In this document: one piece after another, positions 7,628 through 15,919 of the stretch
How the letters are laid out: each line of letters opens with the position of its first letter
Position numbering within the stretch: the first letter of the stretch is position 1
Origin: an uncultured Bacteroidales bacterium
GTDB lineage: Bacteria; Bacteroidota; Bacteroidia; Bacteroidales; P3
DNA: 64,000 nucleotides
Direction of reading: 5' to 3'
Assembly (NCBI GenBank): GCA_946183915.1
Contig: CAMHDJ010000004.1
Span: forward strand, 1 to 64,000
Notes under the pieces: model-generated
What the model saw: only the letters and a program-made list of their open reading frames with translations
Told to the model about the DNA's origin: nothing
Databases searched by the model: none
Position numbers and translations under genes: made by a program

Positions 7628-9214
7628 TTATTTGTTAGCAGCAATACGTTTCTTGTTCTCGACGATGCAGACGCGCTGCGGGATGATGACGCTCACGCCC
7701 TCGTAGGCGATCTCTTCTTCGAGGATCTTCATGAACTCGTCGTGGTTCTTGGGCAGCGGCACGATGTGGCGGATGTGCTTCTCGTCGACGCCGAGGCCCT
7801 TGCAGATGTTGAAGAGCTTCATGTTGGCGCTCGAGGGCTGGCCGCCGGTCATGGCGGTGATGTCGTTGTCGAGGATCATGATGACGACGTTGGCCTTCTC
7901 GTTGACGCAGTCCAGCAGACCGGTCATGCCGCTGTGGCCGAACGTGCCGTCGCCGATGACGCCGATGGCGGGGAAGATGCCCATCTCGGCGGCACCCTTG
8001 GCCATGGTGATCGAGGCACCCATGCAGACGGTGGTGTCGATGGCACCCATGTTGAAGCCCAGGGTGTAGCATCCGATGTCGCCGAAGACGCGGCCGTTGG
8101 GGTACTTCTTCATCACGTCGATGACGGCCTGGTAGCTGTCGATGTGGGGGCAACCCTGGCAGAGGGCCGGCGGGCGGTTGGTGACCACCTCGGGCACCGA
8201 CGGGCCTTTGGGCATGGGCTTGCCGAGGGCGGCAGCCACCTTCTCGGCGTTCAGCTCGCCGTCGCGGCGGATGGTCTCGTCCAAGCGGCCGTGCACGGGC
8301 TTGCCTTTGCCCAGGAAGCCTTTGATGTGCTCCTCGACGAAGGGCTGGCCGTCCTCGAGCACGAGGATTTCCTGCACCTCGTCATAGAGCTTGTTGAGCA
8401 TATTGAAGGGGAGCGGGTATTGGGTTATCTTGACAACAGGGTAGGGGCACTTGCCATTAGGAAAATTCTCCTGCAGGTAGTTGAAGGCGATGCCGGTGGT
8501 GATGATGCCGCGGCTCTTGTCCTCGCCGGGGATGTACTGGTTGAAGCCGCACTCCTCGCTCATCTTGGTGAACTTGGGCTGCTTGTCGATCAGGTCGCGG
8601 TAGAGGCGCTTGGCGTTCACCGGGAGCAGCACGTAGCTCTTGGGGTCGCTGGGGCTGCTGAGGGGGTTCTGGGCGCGGACGGGCTTGCGCTCGACGCCGG
8701 CGCGGCTGTGGGCCAGACGCGTGGGGATGCGCATCAGGATGGGGGTGCCCAGCTGCTCGCTGAGGTCATAGCCGGCGAAGACCATGTCGTAGGCCTCCTG
8801 CTGGTTGCTGGGCTCGAGCATGGGGATCATGGCCCAGTGGCCGTAGTAGCGGCTGTCCTGCTCGTCCTGGCTGGAGAACATGCTGGGGTCGTCGGCCACC
8901 ACGATGATGACACCCTTGGTGCCGATGATGGAGGCGTTCATGAAGGGGTCGCCGCAGACGTTGAGGCCCACGTGCTTCATGCAGGTCATGGCGCGCTTGC
9001 CGCTGTAGGCCACGCCGATCGAGGCCTCGAGGGCGGTCTTCTCGTTGGCGCACCAGTTGGCCACCACGCCCTGTTCCTTGGCCTGTTTGCTCTTCATCAC
9101 ATATTCGGTAATCTGGGTCGAGGGCGTACCGGGGTAGCTGTTGATGGCGCTACCGCCAGCGTCGATAAAGGCTTGTGCTATTGCCTCGTCGCCCAGTAAA
9201 AGGAGTTTTGACAT
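7628..9214 (-). CDS. iorA: indolepyruvate:ferredoxin oxidoreductase, alpha subunit
   Basis: A 528-residue thiamine-diphosphate enzyme subunit. The N-terminal pyrimidine-binding domain has GGSAINSYPGTPSTQI; the C-terminal part has CQGCPHIDSY and the ThDP motif GDGTFGHSG...DN. Archaeal IorA carries a C-terminal two-cluster ferredoxin domain; here the protein ends soon after SVIIPQRVC with no CxxCxxC repeats, so electrons must reach ferredoxin by a cluster elsewhere. The start at 9214 (MSKLLLLGDEA) was chosen because it opens the conserved domain; upstream lies a -7 box at 9256-9263. Confidence 0.92.
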   Translation of the reverse strand: MSKLLLLGDEAIAQAFIDAGGSAINSYPGTPSTQITEYVMKSKQAKEQGVVANWCANEKTALEASIGVAYSGKRAMTCMKHVGLNVCGDPFMNASIIGTKGVIIVVADDPSMFSSQDEQDSRYYGHWAMIPMLEPSNQQEAYDMVFAGYDLSEQLGTPILMRIPTRLAHSRAGVERKPVRAQNPLSSPSDPKSYVLLPVNAKRLYRDLIDKQPKFTKMSEECGFNQYIPGEDKSRGIITTGIAFNYLQENFPNGKCPYPVVKITQYPLPFNMLNKLYDEVQEILVLEDGQPFVEEHIKGFLGKGKPVHGRLDETIRRDGELNAEKVAAALGKPMPKGPSVPEVVTNRPPALCQGCPHIDSYQAVIDVMKKYPNGRVFGDIGCYTLGFNMGAIDTTVCMGASITMAKGAAEMGIFPAIGVIGDGTFGHSGMTGLLDCVNEKANVVIMILDNDITAMTGGQPSSANMKLFNICKGLGVDEKHIRHIVPLPKNHDEFMKILEEEIAYEGVSVIIPQRVCIVENKKRIAANK

Positions 9215-9255
9215 AATGCTATATTTTTTGTTATTAATTAATTCAATAATGTTTG

Positions 9256-9263
9256 CAAAGGTA
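9256..9263 (-). promoter_or_regulatory. -7 box for iorAB
   Basis: TACCTTTG on the minus strand, with TTTG at 9284-9287 as the -33 element, 42 bp upstream of the iorA start. Confidence 0.7.
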
Positions 9264-9310
9264 AGAATAAAAATCGATACAGCCAAATGTTTTTCTCAAC
9301 TGGCTGTAAA

Positions 9311-10084
9311 TCATACACGTGTACTTCTTTTGGCCAGCAGCACGGCCACCCAGCCAAGGGTGACGCCGAGGCTATTGGCGATGAGGTCGTTGATGTCGAA
9401 GCCGCGGTAGGGCAGCAGGTACTGCACCCCTTCGGTGAGCAGGCCGACGCCAACGGCGGCAAGCCATGTGGCGGGCGGCTTGTGCCGGTCGAAGAGGTCC
9501 ATCAAGAACAGCGGACAGACCAGGTAGACCGAGGCGTGGAGCAGGTGGTCGAGCCGCAGACCGAGGATGTAGTTGTCGAGCGGCACGCCGAGTCCGTTGA
9601 GCGGGGCCCACATCAGGACGGCCAGCAGGCCGAAGTACCACGGCCGCAGGCGGCGGCGCCCCTCGCGGCCAAGCCAGTAGAGGAGGCCGTTCTTGACCCT
9701 CTTGCGGGCCAGCGAGCACCGGCTGACGCGGCGCCAGCGGGCTCCGTCGGTCGGCAGCCGGCGGCCGCTGCGCCGGTCGACGGAGGCCACCCGCGCCAGG
9801 ATGTCGGCCCGTCCGACCTGTTCGGTGCCGTAGTTGTTGTCGCCCTGCAGGATGTAGAGGTCGCCGTCGCGCCCCACGAGGCGGTGCACCACGCGGCGTC
9901 CGTCGTGGTGGAACAGCAGCACGTCGCCCACCGCCGGCTCGCCGCTCAGGGGGACGAGCAGCAGGGTGTCGCTCTCGCGGATGGTGGGCCACATGCTCCG
10001 GCCGCGGAATTGCAGCCTGACGGGTTGCCCGTCGGCCAGCTGCTCTTCGGCCAGTTGATAGATGAGTTTGCTGTCCAGCGTCAT
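9311..10084 (-). CDS. S24/S26-type signal peptidase fused to VanZ-like membrane domain
   Basis: A 257-residue fusion. Residues 20-75 look like a signal-peptidase (S26) fold: GRSMWPTI contains the catalytic Ser30, and VVHRLVG places a His at about 67 where bacterial enzymes carry Lys, resembling archaeal/ER-type Ser-His signal peptidases. Residues 145-250 form four hydrophobic segments with the VanZ-type pattern, including LDHLLHASVYLV and GFDINDLIANSLG. It overlaps the kinase gene by ATGA, so translation is coupled. It may cleave or release a product of the PqqD/HprK operon; the substrate is not known. Confidence 0.75.
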   Translation of the reverse strand: MTLDSKLIYQLAEEQLADGQPVRLQFRGRSMWPTIRESDTLLLVPLSGEPAVGDVLLFHHDGRRVVHRLVGRDGDLYILQGDNNYGTEQVGRADILARVASVDRRSGRRLPTDGARWRRVSRCSLARKRVKNGLLYWLGREGRRRLRPWYFGLLAVLMWAPLNGLGVPLDNYILGLRLDHLLHASVYLVCPLFLMDLFDRHKPPATWLAAVGVGLLTEGVQYLLPYRGFDINDLIANSLGVTLGWVAVLLAKRSTRV

Positions 10085-10950
10085 GATTGGCAGTTGAATA
10101 CGGTGTTGTGGCACAGGCGCGCGGCGTCGGCGTCGGGCAGGCAGCCGAGGCGGTAGACCGGAGTGCGCTCGATGACGCTGCCCACGAAGTCCAGCAGCCG
10201 GTCCATCGTGTGCTCCTCTTTGGCCAGCGAGGGGGGGCAGCTGGGCTGCAGCGCCAAGAGGGCTTCGACGGTGCCGAGCCGGCGGATGCGGTTCTCCGGG
10301 CGCTGTTCGAGGCGCACCAGGGCGGCCACCGGCACCCGCTCGGGGCGGAAACAGGGGGCCTTGCCGCTCCACGGCGAGCCGTAGACCACGGTCTCTCCGC
10401 CTTCGACCCGAACGATCGGGCTGTCGTCGTTGAGCAGATAGGTGTCGGCTATGTGGTTGAGCCAGAGGCGGGTGTGGGTGCTCTTGCCGGTGCCGCTCTC
10501 GCCGAGGCAGAGAAGGGCGCGCCCGCGGCAGACCACGGTCGACGAGTGCACCGGCACGGCGCCGCGCCAGAGGCCGGCCATCGAGTAGGCCACCCACAGG
10601 GCAAAGCGCAGCAGGGTGGTGTCGCGCAGGGGGCTGATTTCGACCAGCTCGGGCCGGCGCGGGTCGAAGCGCAGCCAGCCGCTGCCGCCGAAGTCGTAGT
10701 GGTACACCCCCTCGGCATCGAGGCCGAAGCGGCAGTCGGCTCCGGTGGCGATGAGCTCGAAGCGGTGGACCCACGTGCAGTCGGCGGGCGTCAGCCCGCT
10801 GTCGAGCCCGATGTGGATCGGGTCGGCGGCCGGCGTGGCGCTGCGGAAGGTGAGCATGCCGGGCAGGCGGCTGGCGATCGCCAGGTCGTCGCCGCCGTGG
10901 AGCACGGTGTCGATGCCGCCGATGCGGAGGCTGAGTGTGGCGGACGGCAT
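10081..10950 (-). CDS. HPr kinase-like P-loop protein of a PqqD operon
   Basis: A 289-residue protein with a HprK-type kinase core. The Walker A motif GESGTGKST lies at about 150-158, preceded by VPVHSSTVV (the HSS segment characteristic of HprK-like proteins), and a Walker B-like NDDSP is near 174. It lacks the N-terminal domain of true HPr kinase. Relatives occur next to PqqD-like proteins, and in lasso-peptide clusters such kinases phosphorylate the peptide tail. It sits 4 bp downstream of pqqD and overlaps the peptidase-VanZ gene by 4 bp. Its target here is unknown. Confidence 0.75.
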   Translation of the reverse strand: MPSATLSLRIGGIDTVLHGGDDLAIASRLPGMLTFRSATPAADPIHIGLDSGLTPADCTWVHRFELIATGADCRFGLDAEGVYHYDFGGSGWLRFDPRRPELVEISPLRDTTLLRFALWVAYSMAGLWRGAVPVHSSTVVCRGRALLCLGESGTGKSTHTRLWLNHIADTYLLNDDSPIVRVEGGETVVYGSPWSGKAPCFRPERVPVAALVRLEQRPENRIRRLGTVEALLALQPSCPPSLAKEEHTMDRLLDFVGSVIERTPVYRLGCLPDADAARLCHNTVFNCQS

Positions 10951-10954
10951 GGGG

Positions 10955-11224
10955 TCAGTCGGTGAGCAGTCTTTGTTTGCGCATCTGGCCCAGCCAGGTC
11001 TCGGCGTCGTTGCGGGCGGTGTCGGCGTCCACCTCGTAGGTGTCGACGAGCCATTGCACCACCTCGTCGAGCGTGAAGTCGCGCCCTATGAAGGTGTTGT
11101 AGATGTCCAGTGCGGTCTCGTTGAGGGCCATCACGGTGGTCATGTCGTCGGCGCCGCCGGCCACGCGGATGATGATGTTCTCACCGGCCACCTGGCGCAC
11201 TTTGGTATCGGGATTGATTCTCAT
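10955..11224 (-). CDS. PqqD family peptide-chaperone-like protein
   Basis: An 89-residue protein with a PqqD/RRE fold signature: VRQVAGENIIIR, then VMALNETALDIYNTFIGRDFTLDEVVQWL, and a helical end. PqqD domains bind leader peptides of ribosomally made, post-translationally modified peptides. It is the first gene of a three-gene operon with an HprK-like kinase and a peptidase-VanZ fusion. No precursor peptide or radical SAM enzyme was found adjacent; the 340 bp upstream hold only a repeat array and the pyrH promoter region. Confidence 0.8.
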   Translation of the reverse strand: MRINPDTKVRQVAGENIIIRVAGGADDMTTVMALNETALDIYNTFIGRDFTLDEVVQWLVDTYEVDADTARNDAETWLGQMRKQRLLTD

Positions 11225-11311
11225 TGTTGATGTTTTGATTTAGTCAAGTAACGTGGCGGGAGCTTTTTTAGTATGTCGGATGTATTTTTACTGCTTCGGG
11301 ACCGCTCGTAA

Positions 11312-11405
11312 GCAGAGATGATGCAGAGGGGATGCCTAGATGATGCCTAGATGATGCCTGGATGATGCCTGGATGATGCCTAGATGATGCCTGGATGATG
11401 CCTGG
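11312..11405. repeat. 11-bp tandem array, GATGCCTGG family
   Basis: Leader GCAGAGATGATGCAGAGG followed by seven 11-bp units alternating AGATGATGCCT and GGATGATGCCT. Located in the 343-bp divergent gap between pqqD and pyrH; no gene is visible in that gap. Same family as 4566, 19346 and 41062. Confidence 0.85.
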
Positions 11406-11567
11406 AGGGTGGGGGCGCGGAGGACGGTCAAGCGGGTGATGCTGTGGGGGATAGGTGGAAAGGGAGCATTTTTTTCTTGCACGGGTGAAATATTTTTCCT
11501 ATTTTCGCATGGTTGAACACCGTTGGAAAAACGGTGCAACGATATGTGTGACAAAAAGTTAAACCGT

Positions 11568-12275
11568 ATGAAATACAATCGAGTCTTATTGAAATTGAGC
11601 GGCGAGTCGCTCATGGGCAGTCAAAGCTACGGCATCGATCCGCAGATGCTGACGCAGTATGCCGCCGACATCAAGGCCGTGGTCGACCGCGGCTGCCAGG
11701 TGGGCATCGTCATCGGCGGTGGCAACATCTTCCGCGGTCTGAGCGGTGCTTCGAAGGGCATGGACCGCGTGCAGGGCGACTACATGGGCATGATGGCCAC
11801 GCTGATCAACAGCATGGCCCTCCAGGCCGAGCTGGAGAAGCAGGGCCTCCGCACCGAGCTCCTCGGCGGTCTGGCCATCGAACCCATCTGCAAGGCCATG
11901 AGCCGCCGCCGTGCGGTGGAGGCCATGCAGGAGGGCCGCGTCGTCATCATCGGCGGCGGCACCGGCAATCCCTTCTTCACCACCGACACCGCCTCGACCC
12001 TCCGCGCCGTGGAGGTGCAGGCCGACGTCATACTGAAGGGCACGCGCGTGGACGGCGTCTACACCGCCGATCCCGAGAAGGACCCCACGGCCACCAAGTA
12101 TCAGCGCCTGAGCTACAGCGAGGCCCTCGAGAAGAAGCTCAAGATCATGGATCTCACCGCCTTCGCCCTGGCCGAGGACAACAACCTGCCCATCTATGTC
12201 TTCGACATGAACCGCCCGGGCAACCTGCTCCGCGTGGTCGAGGGCGAGGAGATCGGCACCCTGGTAAGCAAGTAA
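11568..12275 (+). CDS. pyrH: UMP kinase
   Basis: A 235-residue amino-acid-kinase-family enzyme that converts UMP to UDP with ATP. Recognisable segments are the start [33 protein letters not shown] and the UDP/UMP site [15 protein letters not shown]. The start ATG at 11568 gives the usual family length; alternatives at 11523 and 11544 would add unconserved residues. frr follows 23 bp later, the common pyrH-frr pairing of translation and nucleotide genes. Confidence 0.97.
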   Translation: MKYNRVLLKLSGESLMGSQSYGIDPQMLTQYAADIKAVVDRGCQVGIVIGGGNIFRGLSGASKGMDRVQGDYMGMMATLINSMALQAELEKQGLRTELLGGLAIEPICKAMSRRRAVEAMQEGRVVIIGGGTGNPFFTTDTASTLRAVEVQADVILKGTRVDGVYTADPEKDPTATKYQRLSYSEALEKKLKIMDLTAFALAEDNNLPIYVFDMNRPGNLLRVVEGEEIGTLVSK

Positions 12276-12298
12276 AAAAACAAATACATAGTACAGCA

Positions 12299-12862
12299 AT
12301 GAACGACCTATCGAAAGCCTGCCTCGAAGAGGCAAAGAACAGTATGAAGAGTTCGCTCAGCTTCCTGGACAAGGAACTGGCAAAGATCCGCGCCGGCAAG
12401 GCCAACCCCGGCATGCTCGACGGTGTGAAGGTGGACTACTATGGCACCATGACCGAGATCAGCCAGGTGGCCAACATCAATACCCCCGACGCCCGCTCGA
12501 TCGTCATCCAGCCCTGGGAGAAGACCCTCGTGGGCGCCATCAACAAGGCCATCCTCGACGCCAACCTGGGCTTCACGCCCCGCCATGAGGGCGACATCCT
12601 CCGCATCGTCATCCCGCCGCTCACCGAAGAGCGCCGCCGCGAGCTGAGCAAGGCCGCCAAGACCGAGGTGGAGAACGCCAAGGTCAACGTGCGCAACGTG
12701 CGCCGCAAGGTGATGGACGAGGTGAAGAAACTGAAGGACAAGGCTGTGCCCGAGGACGAGGTGAAGCAGGTGGAGAAAGAGCTGCAGGACATCACCGACA
12801 AGAACATTGCCGAGTGCGACAAGATCTACGCCGCCAAGGAGAAGGAAATCATGTCGATCTAA
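12299..12862 (+). CDS. frr: ribosome-recycling factor
   Basis: A 187-residue protein that splits post-termination ribosomes with EF-G. The sequence matches the family from end to end: LAKIRAGKANPGMLDGVKVDYYG near residue 30, IQPWEKTLVGAINKAI, and the conserved ERRRELSKAAK in the long helical arm. It lies 23 bp after pyrH and is closely followed by birA. Confidence 0.97.
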   Translation: MNDLSKACLEEAKNSMKSSLSFLDKELAKIRAGKANPGMLDGVKVDYYGTMTEISQVANINTPDARSIVIQPWEKTLVGAINKAILDANLGFTPRHEGDILRIVIPPLTEERRRELSKAAKTEVENAKVNVRNVRRKVMDEVKKLKDKAVPEDEVKQVEKELQDITDKNIAECDKIYAAKEKEIMSI

Positions 12863-12876
12863 TCGAGCATCGAGCC

Positions 12877-13599
12877 TTGATAATTGAGAAGTTCGACTCG
12901 TTGGAGTCAACCAACCGCTATTGTGAAGCCCTCGACCTGGACCAGGTGGAGGACTTCACTTGCTATTGGGCCCTGGCGCAGACCGCCGGCATCGGCCAGC
13001 GGGGCAACCACTGGGAGGCCGCTCCCGGCCAGAATCTCACCTTCAGCCTGGTGCTGCACCCCGCCTTCCTGCCCGCCAACCGCCAGTTCCGGCTCACCCA
13101 GGCCCTCTCGCTGGCCTTGGTCGACCTGCTCGCCGCTCTCCACTCGCCGCTCTCCGCTCTCATCAAGTGGCCCAACGATATCTACGTCGGGGGCAAGAAG
13201 ATCTGCGGCACCCTGGTGAGCACCCGCCTGACGGGTAGCCGTATCTCCTCGGCGGTCTGCGGCATAGGCCTCAACGTCAACCAGACCGCTTTCCCCGACT
13301 GGGTGCCCAACCCCACCTCGCTCGGCCTGCTGACGGGTCGGCAGTACGAGTTGGATCCCCTGCTGCGCCGGTTGCTTGCCTGCATCGAGGCGCGGTACAA
13401 TGCCTTGAAGTCCGGCCTTGATCCCGAGCCGGAGTACCTCGCACACCTGATGAACCTCCACGTTCCCGCGCGGTACATATATAATAGTGAGGAGGTCACC
13501 GCCACCATCACCGGCGTCGATCCCCACGGGCGTCTGCTGCTCGTAGCCGCCGACGGCCGCCGCCTCTCCTGCGGCATGAAGGAAATCCAGTTTCTTTAG
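12877..13599 (+). CDS. birA: biotin--[acetyl-CoA-carboxylase] ligase
   Basis: A 240-residue biotin protein ligase without the DNA-binding domain of E. coli BirA, so it attaches biotin but should not regulate transcription. Motifs: DSLESTNRY, the biotin site QTAGIGQRGNHW (GRGRxGR variant), IKWPNDIYVGGKKICG and GIGLNVNQ. No ATG precedes the conserved start; TTG at 12877 gives a normal N-terminus, while an ATG at 12814 would overlap frr by 49 bp. Bases 13135-13162 are four tandem heptamers (GCTCTCC/ACTCGCC) encoding residues just before IKWPND. The 3' end overlaps the convergent adhesin gene by 4 bp. Confidence 0.88.
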   Translation: MIIEKFDSLESTNRYCEALDLDQVEDFTCYWALAQTAGIGQRGNHWEAAPGQNLTFSLVLHPAFLPANRQFRLTQALSLALVDLLAALHSPLSALIKWPNDIYVGGKKICGTLVSTRLTGSRISSAVCGIGLNVNQTAFPDWVPNPTSLGLLTGRQYELDPLLRRLLACIEARYNALKSGLDPEPEYLAHLMNLHVPARYIYNSEEVTATITGVDPHGRLLLVAADGRRLSCGMKEIQFL

Positions 13600-15026
13600 C
13601 GTAGCAATGTCACCGTGCCCTTGCCGTTGTACACGCGGTTGTCCGACATTCGCAGGCGATAGGTGTAGACGTAGGCCCCCTGCGGCCAGTGGCCACCGTC
13701 CCAGGTGGTGTGGAGGTCGTGGCTGGAGAAGAGGCGTGTGCCCCACCGGTTGAAGATGTGCATCTCGAACTCAAGCAGCGGCACCGACGTGATGCAGCCG
13801 AAGCGGTTGTTGTCCTCGCGCCCGGGGGTGAAGACGTTGGGGAACCAAAAGACAAGGGTGTCGGTGTTGACCGGTGGTAGTGGACTCCAGCGCAGGTGCA
13901 TCACCACCAGCGAGTCGCAGCCGTCCGAGGCCACGGTGTCGTGGGTGTAGATACCGCCCGAGGTCAGGGTCTGCCCTTCGAAGAGCAACGTGTCGCCCTC
14001 CTGGATGGAGTCGTAGAGGTGTGTGACCCAAGCTTGGTGGATGGTGAGCACCACCAGTGAGTCGCAGCCATGGCGGTCGCTGAGGTGGAAGTAGTGGGTG
14101 CCTTCCCCGAGCACCGTGTCGGGTGCGTAAGGGCTGGGTTGGCCGCAGGGTACTGTGTCGACGATGGTGGTGGTGTGGGTGCCGATTACAGTAAGGTTTA
14201 GGTCGATGAAGCAGCCCGTCTGGTTGACATATCTGTAGCGCCGTGTGCCTGGCTTGTCGGTGCTTTGTGGCGATATTTTGAATCCGTGCTGGTAGTAGCC
14301 TGAGCCTTGACATATGGTGTCGTTATAGTACTCGATGCAGTCAAATTCAGACAAATCGTTGCTGATACGGATGTTATCGATTACGATGTGGAGATCTTCC
14401 GACTCGGTCAGGTTTCCTTGGAAACCGATGCGCCAGGGTTGAGGGAATGTATCGAAGTAGCGCCCCAGGTCGACGTCGAACGATTGAAAAGTCCAAGTGT
14501 TATATGTGGTTGAATCTATCCGTAGTGTGTCAAAGGGCACGAATGTGTTGATACAATCATTTTCATCGGAAACAAAGCCTAGAATCAGCTGAGCCCCATT
14601 GTTGAGGATTATGTAGGACAAATCGGAGTAATTAAAAGCCCTATAGCTGGCCTCGAACTGTAGTCGACGAGGCGCCGTGGCCATTTGGGGTGATATCGCA
14701 AACTTATGATAGACCCTACCGGTATAGCCGCTTTGGACATGATCAACTAAGGATCTGATACTCAAAAAATTATTCGGAACCCCGTTTTGATATTCAAAGG
14801 AAATAAGGCTGGTCCATTCAAATGAGTTTACCCAGCAGACTGTCCAGCAGTTGTCATTCTCTTGGTAGGTCTCGTTCCACCAGGATGCTGATTGGCCGTT
14901 GTTGAAAACAAAACCCGACTGGAAGTCCTCGAAATAGGGCAGTGGTTCGGGCGTGCAGTCCTCTTGTCCGCGGGCCACGAAGGTCAGCGTCAGCAGTAGG
15001 TAGGCTATGATCCGACGGAAAGACAT
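13596..15026 (-). CDS. T9SS type B sorting-domain surface protein, copy 1
   Basis: A 476-residue secreted protein: signal peptide MSFRRIIAYLLLTLTFVARG, a beta-rich body with paired cysteines, and a C-terminal gliding-motility-associated (type B) sorting domain with FWFPNVFTPGREDNNRFG and IFNRWGTRLF, which directs export through the type IX system and attachment to the surface. It is a paralogue of 15916-17349; the last 275 bp or so are identical in both while the rest has diverged. In the same frame the upstream DNA continues open into a truncated sigma factor (to 15299) because of a deletion, so a fused product is formally possible; the start at 15026 restores the signal peptide. Confidence 0.85.
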   Translation of the reverse strand: MSFRRIIAYLLLTLTFVARGQEDCTPEPLPYFEDFQSGFVFNNGQSASWWNETYQENDNCWTVCWVNSFEWTSLISFEYQNGVPNNFLSIRSLVDHVQSGYTGRVYHKFAISPQMATAPRRLQFEASYRAFNYSDLSYIILNNGAQLILGFVSDENDCINTFVPFDTLRIDSTTYNTWTFQSFDVDLGRYFDTFPQPWRIGFQGNLTESEDLHIVIDNIRISNDLSEFDCIEYYNDTICQGSGYYQHGFKISPQSTDKPGTRRYRYVNQTGCFIDLNLTVIGTHTTTIVDTVPCGQPSPYAPDTVLGEGTHYFHLSDRHGCDSLVVLTIHQAWVTHLYDSIQEGDTLLFEGQTLTSGGIYTHDTVASDGCDSLVVMHLRWSPLPPVNTDTLVFWFPNVFTPGREDNNRFGCITSVPLLEFEMHIFNRWGTRLFSSHDLHTTWDGGHWPQGAYVYTYRLRMSDNRVYNGKGTVTLLR

Positions 15027-15100
15027 CAGCGGCTCTGGTGCATGATTTTCTTGACGAGGCGTGTGACGACGGCGTCGTATTCCTCTTCGGTGTCGGCGCA
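15024..15100 (-). pseudogene. 3' remnant of the exported-protein gene (copy 1)
   Basis: In a frame different from the open reading frame through this region, the bases encode DTEEEYDAVV...KKIMHQSR and then stop at the adhesin start, matching the C-terminal 22 residues of the intact gene at 17346-17849. Everything upstream of this in that gene, all of the anti-sigma gene and the end of the sigma gene are missing from copy 1. Confidence 0.75.
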
Positions 15101-15299
15101 GGATGTTGATGCACTCGTTCTCCGTGGCACGGAAGCAGTAGCCTACCTCATCGCGCAAGCCTATGCGTGTCAACGTCTTCACCACGGCCTCTTGTGCAGC
15201 GTCCTTGGCATCGTCCTCGTCATTGAGGATAGCGACTGCCCGACTGTAGAAGTCGAGGTAGTGCTCTTCTAGGGTATAACGTTTGCGTGCCGCTTTCAT
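15094..15299 (-). pseudogene. truncated ECF sigma factor (copy 1)
   Basis: About the first 68 residues of an ECF sigma factor, from the start to NECINILRR, closely matching the intact paralogue at 18343-18798 (EEHYLDFYSRAV, EDDAKDAAQEAVVKTL). It breaks at TGCGCCG, a 7-bp sequence also present in the exported-protein gene, and continues in frame through the remnant into the adhesin. Region 4, which binds the -35 element, is lost, so it cannot work as a normal sigma factor. Confidence 0.8.
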
Positions 15300-15344
15300 G
15301 CCCTATAGACGAAAAAGTGAGCCCGTTTGGCTCATCTGTTAACA

Positions 15345-15794
15345 TTATTTAACAATAAAGTGCGGCAACTGTTGCTGTTGTCGGACCGCCCGGAGCTCGA
15401 AGTCGACCTCAAGCACCACCTGCTGCGCGCCGTTGGTGAGCAGCAGCAGGGGCACATGCAGCACCGTGTTGTAGCGGCAGGCCTGGTCGCACACCTTCTG
15501 GGTGATAGGCACTTCGGGCCGCTTGCACTCGACGATGATGCGGGGCTGCCCATCGGTGCCGTAGACCACGATGTCGCAGCGGCGCGACTGGCCGTTGACG
15601 GTGATGGCGCTTTCGACCTGCATCAGCTCCAGCGGATAGCCGTAGTGGACGTGGAGTTGCTGCAGGGTCTGCTGCCGCACCACCTCCTCAGGCGTCAGGG
15701 CCACCCAACGCCGCCGCACGGGGTCGAGCACTTCGACCCGTCCGTTCTCGAGCTGGCGTACAGCGGGTTCAGTACACGGTGCTTTCGTCGCCAC
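15345..15794 (-). CDS. HsdR_N-type PD-(D/E)XK nuclease-like protein, copy 1
   Basis: A 149-residue protein like the N-terminal nuclease domain of type I restriction HsdR, here free-standing as is common in Bacteroidota. It has EVLDPVRRRWVALTPEE, and the D...ECK signature in CDIVVYG...VECKRPEV. It is about 75% identical to the copy at 18848-19282, but its first 15-20 residues differ because the start region is joined to the 3' end of the barrel-protein remnant; the start is a GTG at 15794 inside that remnant. Expression of this copy is doubtful. Confidence 0.7.
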   Translation of the reverse strand: MATKAPCTEPAVRQLENGRVEVLDPVRRRWVALTPEEVVRQQTLQQLHVHYGYPLELMQVESAITVNGQSRRCDIVVYGTDGQPRIIVECKRPEVPITQKVCDQACRYNTVLHVPLLLLTNGAQQVVLEVDFELRAVRQQQQLPHFIVK

Positions 15795-15872
15795 CTTCTT
15801 CCGCCATTTGTTGCGGGCGCTGCTTGAGGCCGTTGTTGATCTTCCACGAGAATCCCACGGTGATCACCGGCG
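15769..15872 (-). pseudogene. 3' fragment of the outer membrane barrel gene
   Basis: The bases encode VITVGFSWKINNGLKQRPQQ and onward to ESTVY and a stop, matching the last 34 residues of the TonB-type barrel protein at 19485-22055. It marks the junction of a tandem duplication: upstream on the minus strand it changes directly into the birA 3' end. Confidence 0.9.
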
Positions 15873-15919
15873 ACGGCCACCGCCTCAACTGCGGCATGAA
15901 GGAAATCCAGTTTCTTTAG
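15870..15919 (+). pseudogene. 3' fragment of birA
   Basis: Encodes DGHRLNCGMKEIQFL and a TAG stop, the last 15 or so residues of the biotin ligase that ends at 13599. It is the left border of the duplicated segment and shows that the duplication began within birA. Confidence 0.9.

Noticed and set aside
9311-11224. Complete lasso-peptide or other RiPP cluster
   Set aside because: No precursor peptide, cyclase or radical SAM enzyme is visible within the window next to the operon.
11312-11405. CRISPR array
   Set aside because: Direct repeats of 11 bp without spacers and with no cas genes; period and lack of unique spacers exclude CRISPR.
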